From NCBI GenBank assembly GCA_026182355.1, contig JAPFBL010000104.1, forward strand, positions 3,465,501 to 3,529,500: DNA of 64,000 nucleotides. The letters are read 5' to 3'. Of this stretch, positions 55,075 to 64,000 are shown in pieces. The notes under the pieces are model-generated. The model was not told where the DNA came from, made no database searches, and saw only the letters and a list, made by a program, of their open reading frames with translations. Position 1 is the first letter of the stretch; every line of letters starts with the position of its first letter. Both the position numbers and the translations under genes were made by a program. Source of the DNA: Hermatobates lingyangjiaoensis. Lineage: Eukaryota > Arthropoda > Insecta > Hemiptera > Hermatobatidae.

Positions 55075-55345
55075 AATTAAAGTTACAACTAGAGAACAGA
55101 AAAAAGAGGACTAAGCCTCACGATTCTTGATCGTTTCGGCTGTCTTGGCTCTTCAGGAGAGGGGAAAAAGAAAAAGGAGGAGGAACGATGGAGCGGAGAC
55201 GTGAATGCGTCCATCGTCCGATACAAACCGACAATATATATATCAATGATCAAACCACAATAAGAAATGGGAAAAGAAGACTAAGATCTTTCAAACGTAA
55301 CAAGTGGTCCTCATCAGAGTCAAAAACCCAACTAACCAACTGTTT
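55075..55345 (-). repeat. PLE family D end joined to a family A end, both minus
   Basis: Family D motif at 55123-55160 (minus: CTGAAGA, GCCAAGACAGCC, GAAA, CGATCAAGAATCG), then its 5' part GGACGCATTCACGTCTCC, then TA-rich bases and a family A end with motif 55279-55321 (GACTCTGATGA, GGACCACTTGTTACG, then TTTGAAAGATCTTAGTC). Confidence 0.6.
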
Positions 55346-55349
55346 AGGA

Positions 55350-57050
55350 TGTTATTTACTCTATTATGACTGTATAAATTTCCACCTTGAGTGTTACTTA
55401 GAAAGATTTGTTTGAACTCACTCCTTCAAGTTTTTAATTACAATTATCTCATGCAAATGACAAAGCATCTGCTTATTATCATTTTTATTGCTAATTTTTG
55501 TTTTAAACATTTATGTTAAAGTGATGGTGTTAAAAAGTTGATGGAAGGTATATCTACAGAGAATAAGATCTAGAAGAAATAATGAACTTAAGTATGAGTC
55601 TTAACTGCTACTCAGAATCTATATATTAATACCCTTGTAACTACCTACGTGTGTCACGCTTTGTCATAATATTGATAATTGAGCATATCTAATTGCTGTA
55701 ATTGAATGACAGCTACAAATCAAAGGCATCATAATTAGACATAATTATATTCTCTAATTAGCATTTAATGGACCAGAAGTTAAATAGTCTATTTACATAC
55801 CTTTACTTTTTATTCCTAAAAATATCAGGTTATATGAGAATGAGCTCAGTAATTTTTTTTATAAATTACATTAATAAGAAATGGGGTTATAATGCTTTTA
55901 TACAAATTAAAACATCACTTTTATCTTTAAAACTATAACAATAAAATTTTGTTAAAAAGTTGAACCTAAGATTAACAATTTATTAAAAAAAATCATAAAC
56001 TTTCCTTTGTTGCATTGGGCAATATACTATGAAAACTGAGATTTCGTTTTGGAATAATGAATCACCTTCCCTACTGGTCGGATTTGTTTGCATTTATTTA
56101 CATGTTTTACACTGAGTTTTTTTTTATAGTTTTGGTTATTTCGACTACAGTTTCATGTAGAAGTGATTTTGTTTCAGGGTTTGTCCTTTAGTTTTTTGAT
56201 TTTGTAATGGAATTCGGGTGGACAACCATTAGTGGCACTTCATAACTATATTTAATATTTATGAAGATAGACAGTCACGTGGACATTGCCGTTTTAGTCG
56301 TGTTTGGGGGCTTTCAGCGACCCGCCTCCGCGAGGTCCACCTTGGGCACATGAGCGGGCTAGGTCGCATTCCTCCTCCAAGAGGACTGTGGTGTGCCTTC
56401 TCATGTGGCTAAAGGGTCTCACTTAAAAAAGCATCGATCTGTTACAAGCTTTGTTCATGGATTGGGCCGAAAGGCCGAGAACATGACTACAAATAAAAAC
56501 AGGATTACTAGTAAGGAAAGATTTTGAGCAATTGGGTTTGGATGAGTTGAGAGTTTACTGTGGAATAGTTTGTAGTAATATTTTGCATAGTCGTGAACAA
56601 AGAGGACTTCAAGATCTCAATTAATGATTATATTTGGAACGTAAAACGGGAAATGTGAGATTTTTCTAAGTTTTTTTGCTTGAATAGCTTCTACAGGGCG
56701 AATATTTTATAGTTTGGCAGAACCCCAAAGTTCTATGATATAAGAACTAAGAATATGTCATAGTTCTAAGATATAAGAAGCCCATGAAGGCTTCAAGATT
56801 GTGTTGTATATGTGGAGTCTGTCTGTTACTATGAGTGTTTGCATTGAGTTAGAAATGTTTTAAGTGAAATATAATTGTTGTTTAGAGTTTAGAGGCATAT
56901 ATAGAAAAATGTTAAATATTTTAATGAATAAAGACGATAAAATTAATCCCAATCAAACATATATTTTCTGATGCATTCCATGGTACAATGCATAGTTGTC
57001 AAACAAGTGTCTGACTAACAAACAAAATATATGTTGGTCGTTAACTTGAT
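55350..57050. other. Mostly AT-rich; one GC-rich anonymous patch
   Basis: 56270-56480 is markedly GC-rich (CGACCCGCCTCCGCGAGGTC, ATTGGGCCGAAAGGCCGAG) with a local GGGCCGAAAGGCC hairpin. It may be a fragment of an unrecognised repeat or RNA-derived sequence. No coding frame is convincing. Confidence 0.35.
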
Positions 57051-57057
57051 ATTATGT

Positions 57058-57097
57058 TTATTTATAGTAAAGTTGAGTTTAGGCCACTCCAGATTTT
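57058..57097 (+). repeat. Dispersed 40 bp repeat, copy 3
   Basis: TATAGTAAAGTTGAGTTTAG then GCCACTCCAGATTTTCCC. It lies 160 bp upstream of a Helitron-type 3' end. Confidence 0.6.
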
Positions 57098-57235
57098 CCC
57101 ACTTAGACTTTATTCCTGTTCGAATTGAATATATTACAGGTAAGGCAGGACATTTCCTATTGTGTTAGCTATTATATTAATAATTAAGCACCAAACTAAG
57201 CTTAGCTCAAGCTAACAAGACATCCACTGATAGTT

Positions 57236-57260
57236 GGCGAAGTTCGCCGGGTCAGCTAGT
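57236..57260 (+). repeat. Helitron-type 3' terminus
   Basis: Perfect hairpin GGCGAA-G-TTCGCC, 7 bp, then CTAG|T. The phrase GGGTCAGCTAGT after such a hairpin is typical of insect Helitron ends. The 5' end (TC) of this copy was not found, so it is probably truncated. Confidence 0.55.
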
Positions 57261-57264
57261 TAAG

Positions 57265-57945
57265 CTGAAAAAGAGAACCATGTATTTGGAATGAGTTGTT
57301 TTCAAATAATTTCTCATAATAGAAATGTATTCCTAATTCATTTCAAAATGATTAACATTGCATGGTAACTGATGAAATTACGTTGAGTTAATTTGATTAT
57401 TTATAATAATTACAAAATATCATTCTTCCTAGCCAGCCCTACAGAATGAATTTTCCAATCTCAGAAGAAGACTATCGGAAAAGCTATTTTGGAATACAAA
57501 ATTGAGTTAGGCTAGGCAATCAATCATGTCGAAATGAAGAAAATACAATATCAGCTTCTTTTAGAGTTCCAATCAAATCTGTCTATTGGAAGCATCAGAG
57601 ACCTTGAGTCTTTCAAATTATTGAATTTTAACTTCCTTTTGTTCTATCAATCACTTTCACATCAATTTCAACAAATCCTTATCAACTTAACATCTTCAGA
57701 GGGTTTCCTTAATAATTTCTATAAAAGAAAGCCATCTAAACCTATATTAAAATATAAAACGTCGTTACTATAAATAGGAGAAATATTTATTTCGATAAAA
57801 ATTATAGTTAACAACGTTAATAATGGATAATTCCTTAGAAATACTAACTTCCATATAGTCGTAACATATGAATGCCCACTTTGGATTTAAAGATATGCTG
57901 TTTGTTTGAAAATCTGATAAGGAATATTATTCTATATTAGATTAG
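57265..57945. other. No gene recognised
   Basis: The 79-codon ORF at 57534-57773 is open but has no recognised motif. Confidence 0.4.
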
Positions 57946-57949
57946 GTTA

Positions 57950-58135
57950 GATTGCAGAGGCAGTCCTACAAGGAACACATAGGCCAACAGACGGTTTAAC
58001 GTCCTATCATGGGACGAAGTGCTCTGATTTTCACCTCCTGCGTGAATAAATTGAGGGCCAGAGTGGGTATTGAACCCCGGATCTGTCAGTCCGGAGGCGA
58101 CATTGCCATAGGATTAACCTGGCCCCTAATGTTAT
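57950..58135 (-). repeat. tRNA-derived SINE, copy 2
   Basis: On minus: head with AGGTTAATCCTATGGCAATG and GATCCGGGGTTCAATACCCA (B box), then CTCTGGCCCTCAATTTATTC, ACGCAGGAGGTGAA, and GACGTTAAACCGTC. The body matches copy 1 at 25518-25740 segment by segment. Confidence 0.65.
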
Positions 58136-58139
58136 TCTG

Positions 58140-61100
58140 TTTATCAGAATTTAATCGAATCTGGACTATATAAAAGACCTTTCTTCAGTTAAACAGATTG
58201 CTATTATACTGTTTATTACACATGGACAGTCTATATGGTAAACATTATTATTATTTGATTTGCAGTAAATATAATAAGATTTAGTTCATTATTAGTTATT
58301 GAAATGTCAGCTGACACTCATAATATATGTACACTGAAAGTGTACATCTAAAAAAGTTAGATTTTTGCCTGGAATGTAGTTATTCAACCCACTAAGTGAA
58401 GCAGAAGTTAGAAAAATAAGGATAGGATTAAGTACATTACCACTGTTAATCGGCTACAGCTGCAGCCAAACAGGTTGATAGGTTTTTGAAAATGTTAAAG
58501 GGTATCAATGCTTAGTTATAACAAGAGTCAGTTATATGTACTATAACAAGATTTCACAATAAACACGTGAAACAAAACCCAGTAACTTAGCAACATTAAC
58601 GATAGTTTTGGCTATCGTTAACCTTCCAAATTGCAGAAAGTCCTCAAAATATGTATTTTCATAGAAATGCAATCATGAATCTATTTTTAGACTGCTGTTG
58701 TTAGTCCCAGACTTTCATCTTATTACAGACCTCGTATACATATACAGCCATCAACAAAGAAAACCAAAGATTTTTCAAAACAAAAACATTTGGTTCAAAT
58801 AATGAACATTTAGTTATTTAAATTAATTGGCTACGCAAACAAATATAATAAATGTTCAATCACTTTAAAAAAACAGTTTTGAGAAATTTAAAATACATTT
58901 ATTTCTAATCTGGAAATATTACAGTTGAAAAATCATTTGAAAAACATTTTACACACATAAAACATAAAAACATTTATGAATTTAAATGTCTTATTTTGGT
59001 ATAACAATTCCGATTATTAGTTAGTTTTTTATGTTTTTGTTTTTTTTCTATTTTTACACCCTCAAAATGCCGCCCACAGGCAACGTGCCGCTCGGGTCAC
59101 GTAATTTTTGAATATAACCAGGTGTACCACTGCAATAAAAAAAAATGTCTACTCTGCAATGTGATATGACCTACTGTGTGACATACCTCAGAAACCTAAA
59201 GAATGACGAAAGCCATTAAAGGAAGGAGTCGTAAGAAAGAAATAAAGGACCACGCAAGAAGCAAAAAATATGGAAAATAAGGAAAAATGGGAGATAATTT
59301 AATTGAATAGTCTCCATTAGTTATTGATAAATTAAATTGAAATTTGAGATTATCATAGGACCCTGTGACCCCCTCAAACATGGTCTTTTATTTTGTTACA
59401 TCTAGTTTTCTTCTAATTGTTATTTATTCTTTGTTATTTTTTCATTAATAAATATTAATAGTTTATCCATTTAGTTATCCAGTGTATTATTAATAATTAA
59501 CTAAAAACAGCGATAATCCCGATATATCAAGGCAAGTTAATGAAATGTGAATTAATTTGTTAATGTGAATTTATTAAAAAAATAAATTTTTTAAGAATAT
59601 ATTAAAATATATTTTTAAAAAAATATACATCTATTTTTATTTAAGACCAACATATCAATCTTAACGTAATATTTTCGTAAAACAATTAATTTGAAGTTTC
59701 CATATTAAAATATTATAGTGTTTTACGTTATAAATAAACTTTTAAATTAATTGTTAAAGAATTAAAGTATCATCATTTACACTATACAGAATGAATACAA
59801 TACCCTGTATGAATAATGCAGTTATATACTCCTACCAAATAATAAGATAAAACTGTACTATATATGGTAGATAAAAACTATACTGTAGTACCAAAGAATA
59901 TTAAAAAAGTGCCATTAAGACTTACAAAATGCATTACGATATTGTTAATATAAGGTTTTAATATAACCAGAGAAAAGGAATAGTTGAAAAGTTGGACGCA
60001 ATATGTCCAACAGAATATTCAAAGTTCCCAACAAGGTTGTAAATGCTGGGACAGACCGAATAAACAGGATATTCTCTTTCAACAATAAGTTGTAGTTTTG
60101 TTACTCGACTCTTACCGTAGGATTTTGTTAGAGAATATTGTGACAAATTCAATAAACGGCTGGACGAGCGGTTCTAAAATTTGCAGGCTCAGACGTGGGC
60201 TGAATATTAATAAAAGGCTTGAGAATTTAGGAAGGGAGAGTTTTGGGTAGTGCGTGTTCCCTCGTAGATCAACTTGACGAAACGGTACCCTTCATTACGA
60301 CAAGCCTTTGCTCTTTGTATAATTCATCTAGGCATTTCATCATCAACTGAACATATTATGCACCTCTGCTTGAATACTTTATTCAAAAATAAAGAAGGAA
60401 ACAGTAGAATGTCATATATTTACTCTAAGTTGACAGACAGTTAAGAATTAAAAAGCAGTTAGAGAAACCGTAAAAAATATTCAAAACGAATAATATGGTT
60501 TAAAATATATAAAATTGTTTTTGATATCTTCCTGTCAGACACTGAAAGTACAATTCAACTTCATTTACAAATACTCTATTAATTATTCAATAATATTATT
60601 AAACTTATAAAGGGTGCATTGTCATATTAGATTTCTGCTAAGGATTGTAAACTAGGAATTTTTATCAAAATACCTCTTTACAAAATATAATATTTGTGTC
60701 ATTTTTGCTGTTTCGTGAATTGAAAATTCCTAAAAAAGTTAAGAGATAATAATGTTTTAGTTCTTGAGATGTTCCACTCTCTCTCATTTTCTGTCACTCA
60801 CACTCATACATACACACCATACATCACACCAAGTACTGGGTGTGATGTACTTTAGCTTTGAACTTTAAACTGATCATATAGTACGTGTTTCTATATGATT
60901 ATTATGTAACTATATAATTATTTCTATAAGGTAATTATGTCAAACATGGTTTATCATGATCATATTCATTTATTTTTTGTTGTGAGAGTGTTAGGGCATT
61001 TCATGTTAGTTCCGTTAAGTCAGACTCCAGACCAACTTTCAACAAAAGTGTCTGAAAAGAATACAATGTTCTTTTTTGTTATGTAAGTTATTTGTAGTTG

Positions 61101-62060
61101 GTGGGCACAAATAGTACTACTCCCTTCAACAACATCCTGACGTGGTCCTGTGTCACTTTATTTATTTACCACAAATGAAATAAATATAGATCTCTGATTT
61201 AACAAAAAGGATTGTTTAGGAAGAGAAAAGAATCTCATAAGTAAAAAATGTAATAGGTAAAAAGTTTTATGTATTATACACTTCAATAAATGGAATAATA
61301 CACTTGAAAAAAATATTAATTGTATAGTCAACAATACTTGAAGATGATAATTCAAGAAAGTGGTTTGACATGAAAGTAAAAACATAGCTATTTGATAAAA
61401 ATGGATTCTCTAGTAATAACACGAAATGCGCTTTAACATTATATACGTTCTCTTTTAGTAAGTCGTCTCAATTAATTTCTCAAGTTTATAACTTATAAAT
61501 AATAAATAATCATATTATTTAATGATTAATAAAGAAGGTTTTAACGAGCCATATAGTTTTAAAATGCATTAGTTCGCAAAATATGCTTCCCTGTTTCTTG
61601 ATCCTGTCAAAACAGTCGTGTCGTAAACAAGTTAAAAGCCTGAAGCTTTATTGTCTTCAAACCGTAAAGCTTAAGAGACTTGTAATTGCACTTCAGTGTT
61701 GCCAGTAAATCGTGAATACTGTTAGTAGACAACTTGTTACGAGATAAGTAATCCCTAGAATAGTGTTATGACGAGCAGAATTTCACTAGACTCCCTTCAA
61801 AGTGGAAAACTTTGCCAATATCACATCACCAAGCCGCTTAGCAGCCCGCATCCATTCTATAGTCCACCCTCTTTAACTTTTTCTTCCTATAAACTACAAA
61901 ATACATTTGTAATTGTCAAGTAAAACTGTTTTTAATTGCAAATGAATGCTTACATGCTCCTGAAAAAATATTTTTAACTATCATTTCTACTATTTCAACC
62001 CCTAATTTCAATCAAAATATTTTTTCATCCTCACAGCTTTGAAGCCACAATTTTCTACCT
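58140..62060. other. AT-rich DNA, no gene recognised
   Basis: A fragment of the family A tail (AACAAGATTTCACAATAAACACGTGAAA) is at 58548-58578. Short ORFs (59196-59381, 59958-60152, 61158-61385) lack motifs. The patch 60170-60310 is less AT-rich but unassigned. Confidence 0.4.
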
Positions 62061-62065
62061 TTCAT

Positions 62066-62291
<226 letters not shown>

Positions 62292-62439
62292 GATTAGTCA
62301 CTTAGCAAGTACGCTTTCTATCTCTATCTCTTCCCCCCTGATGTTAGTTAAACCGAGAAGTGTGTTTTTCTATTAACTGCTTACGTATAGTTCACTCTTA
62401 AAACAATTGTTGTCATGTGTGAATTGTATTCTTGATGAT

Positions 62440-62441
62440 AT

Positions 62442-62518
<77 letters not shown>
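62440..62518. repeat. (TA)n tract
   Basis: Long TA tract with two short interruptions. Confidence 0.9.
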
Positions 62519-62519
<1 letters not shown>

Positions 62520-62633
62520 TACAACGTGCTTGGTCTCCCATTCTCTTTTCTCCTGAAGATGGATGACCCGAAAATTTGAGTCTGTAAGTGTGTTTCCCTA
62601 CTTTGTGTGTTGCTCTTTGTTAATCTGGAACTC

Positions 62634-62674
<41 letters not shown>
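62519..62674 (+). repeat. PLE family C end between two (TA)n tracts
   Basis: Motif about 62550-62584: TCTC, CTGAAGA, T, GGATGACCC, GAAA, ATTTGAG. Tail TCTGTAAGTGTGTTTCCC ends at (TA)n 62634-62674. A minus-oriented family A-like scrap (ACATGATTTTTCAATAAAT) starts just beyond. Confidence 0.55.
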
Positions 62675-62675
<1 letters not shown>

Positions 62676-62689
62676 CATGATTTTTCAAT

Positions 62690-62800
62690 AAATAACTGAA
62701 ATAACAATCAAAGTTTTGACTCTGACGAAGACCGATTGGTACGGCTGAAAGATCTTTGTCTTTTTTTTCCATTTCTTGTGGTAGTTTGAACATTTATATA
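62690..62800 (+). repeat. PLE family A end
   Basis: Motif 62717-62760: GACT, CTGACGA, A, GACCGATTGGTACGGCT, GAAA, GATCTT, TGTC. Core boxes intact; stem I is reduced to 3 bp. Followed by the usual tail with a few changes. Confidence 0.6.
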
Positions 62801-62812
62801 TCTACATATTCG

Positions 62813-62930
62813 TTGAAATGGTTACCAATAGCAGAGTAGGGTTTGTAGGTCCATGCGTGCGGTCCCAGTTACCTCCTGCCAAGCGAAACCATCTTTATTC
62901 CGCCAATAGAACATATATATATATATATAA
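62813..62930 (-). repeat. Diverged scrap of the 628 bp unit, then (TA)n
   Basis: GAGTAGGGTTTGTAGGTCCA, TGCGTGCGGTCCCAGTTACC and CCGCCAATAGAAC correspond to the outer end of copy A (35590-35690), with about one change in six. It ends at (TA)n 62914-62930, so the unit has an independent, older insertion here. Confidence 0.65.
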
Positions 62931-63017
62931 AGGTATCGACAGTGGAGTAAAAACAAAACTGAAATTTATCAGAACTTGGTCAGTTCTTTAGGTTCAAATT
63001 AAACTGCAGAATTGCAA

Positions 63018-63243
63018 GCGTTTCGATTTTTATTTAAAACCTTTTTAATAGGCAGAAGTATAAATTTTGAGACAGAAAAACTAAGTATTACATTACAAAT
63101 TATTTTACAAAATCAGGCTACAGTTGTTAAAATCCACAGACTCTTTTTCTTTGTAAAATAATTTGTAATGTAATACTTAGTTTTTCTGTTTCAAAATTTA
63201 TACTTCTGCCTATTAAACAGGTCTTAAATAAAAACCGAAACGT
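63018..63243. repeat. Inverted repeat of PLE family F ends
   Basis: Arms 63018-63113 and 63150-63243 are inverted, sharing TAATAGGCAGAAGTATAAAT and ACTAAGTATTACATTAC. The right arm ends AACCGAAACGTTGGCAATGA, as at 5165-5215 on minus. The CUGANGA box is not recognisable (CTGCCTA), only GAAA and the following CGTTGG. Confidence 0.7.
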
Positions 63244-63311
63244 TGGCAATGAGAGTTTAATTTGAACCTGAAGAACTGACCGAGTGCCGATAAAATTTAG
63301 TCTTGTCTATA

Positions 63312-63316
<5 letters not shown>

Positions 63317-63349
<33 letters not shown>
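63317..63349. repeat. (TATATG)n hexanucleotide repeat
   Basis: Five TATATG/GTATAT units, the only hexamer microsatellite seen. Confidence 0.85.
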
Positions 63350-63351
<2 letters not shown>

Positions 63352-63469
63352 ACATACATATAAAATGACTATTATTATTGTTATTATTATTAAAAGCTGA
63401 AGAATCACAATAAAGACTTAATAGAATAAATAAAGTTTAAAACTCACAGTTTTTGCTGTCTTTGCTCTT

Positions 63470-63540
63470 TGGTAACTAAAGTGAAATGCCTTGAGCATTT
63501 ATTTCTACTCTTTTCCACTTTCCTTGTGGTTTAAACTTCA
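63470..63540 (+). repeat. Degenerate family B PLE end
   Basis: TTGCTCTTTGGTAACTAAAG, TGAAATGCCTTGAGCA and, 30 bp on, CCTTGTGGTTTAAAC. Stem I halves (TGCTC, GAGCA) and a GAAA box remain; the CTGATGA box has become TTGGTAA. Confidence 0.4.
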
Positions 63541-63663
63541 TCTGATTAAAATGTCACCATAATTTGCAGAAACTTGCTTTTTGTTGTTTCGTGATCTTTC
63601 TGAGTATCAACTTTGTTATTGCATCTGAACTAGATAACATACTTCTTACTGACAACAGTAATT

Positions 63664-64000
63664 ATGTTCTGTTCTTCGGGCCTTAGAATTCAGTTAAATA
63701 ACATATCCAGTTCAAAAATTTTACGTGTTCGATCAAATTTAGTTCATAGTGACATTTCAAACCAAATGATAAAAATTCTTTTTGCTTATCTGTCAGATAA
63801 TGACTCTCCTCTGGGAGTGACATTCACCAATCACTACATATTGAAAATGATATAATGTTCAACAGACCGGATAAAACACTAGTAGTCTATTGTAGATAAG
63901 TGTTAGACTGCTTCATAATATCAAAAAGCATGAACGACAACGACATTGGACCTTAGAAAAAGCATTTGAAGTTGGGTCCTGTTTAAAATTCAAAATTGAA
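63664..64000 (+). pseudogene. Penelope-like RT fragment running off the window
   Basis: Frame 1 ends DNDSPLGVTFTNHYILKMI, matching GSPLGVTFANFFM of the 22018 copy. A shift then gives RPDKTLVVYCR-stop-VLDCFIIS, where the catalytic Y.DD is degraded. Two or more frameshifts or stops. The rest lies beyond 64000. Confidence 0.6.

Overview
The window looks like AT-rich, repeat-saturated intergenic or intronic DNA from an animal. The organism is probably an arthropod, judged only from the mobile elements: a Jockey-type LINE, many Penelope-like elements (PLEs), a Helitron, mariner and hAT derivatives and a tRNA-derived SINE. I found no convincing host gene, rRNA, functional tRNA or CRISPR array. Nearly everything supportable is a transposable element or a simple repeat.

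Layout. 1-6.7 kb: fragments of several PLE families (endonuclease at 1859-2188 on minus; reverse transcriptase and endonuclease remnants at 5450-5945) whose 3' ends carry hammerhead-ribozyme-like motifs and abut (TA)n tracts. 8.0-8.5 kb: remnant of a LINE RNase H region on minus. 12.1-13.5 kb: a Helitron copy with decayed helicase C-terminus and textbook termini. 16-23.5 kb: a dense nest of PLE ends, including an endonuclease fragment (20.7-21.2 kb) and a fold-back PLE with about 500 bp inverted arms around an RT domain (21.5-23.5 kb). 25.5 kb: a SINE. 33.4-34.0 kb: a decayed LINE. 35.6-44.5 kb: an inverted pair of tandem units, 628 bp long, each with a hammerhead-like motif and a 166-170 codon ORF, split by a 7.05 kb Jockey-like LINE (36856-43908) with an 11 bp target-site duplication. 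44.85-45.44 kb: a non-autonomous mariner. 48.67-49.01 kb: a near-perfect 340 bp palindrome. 51.2-52.0 kb: a hAT relic. 57-58 kb: a second Helitron terminus and a second SINE copy. 62-64 kb: more PLE ends and an RT fragment running off the window.

Main observation. At least eight sequence families share one plan: a hammerhead-like core (CUGANGA, stem II, GAAA) closed by a short stem I, then roughly 60-120 bp of tail, then (TA)n. Families often meet tail-to-tail on the same (TA)n tract or occur as palindromes bracketed by (TA)n. PLEs are known to carry hammerhead motifs in their terminal repeats. The shared (TA)n landing or tailing pattern and the ORF-bearing 628 bp tandem unit are the parts most worth testing. 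All calls come from reading the sequence; no search or folding program was run.
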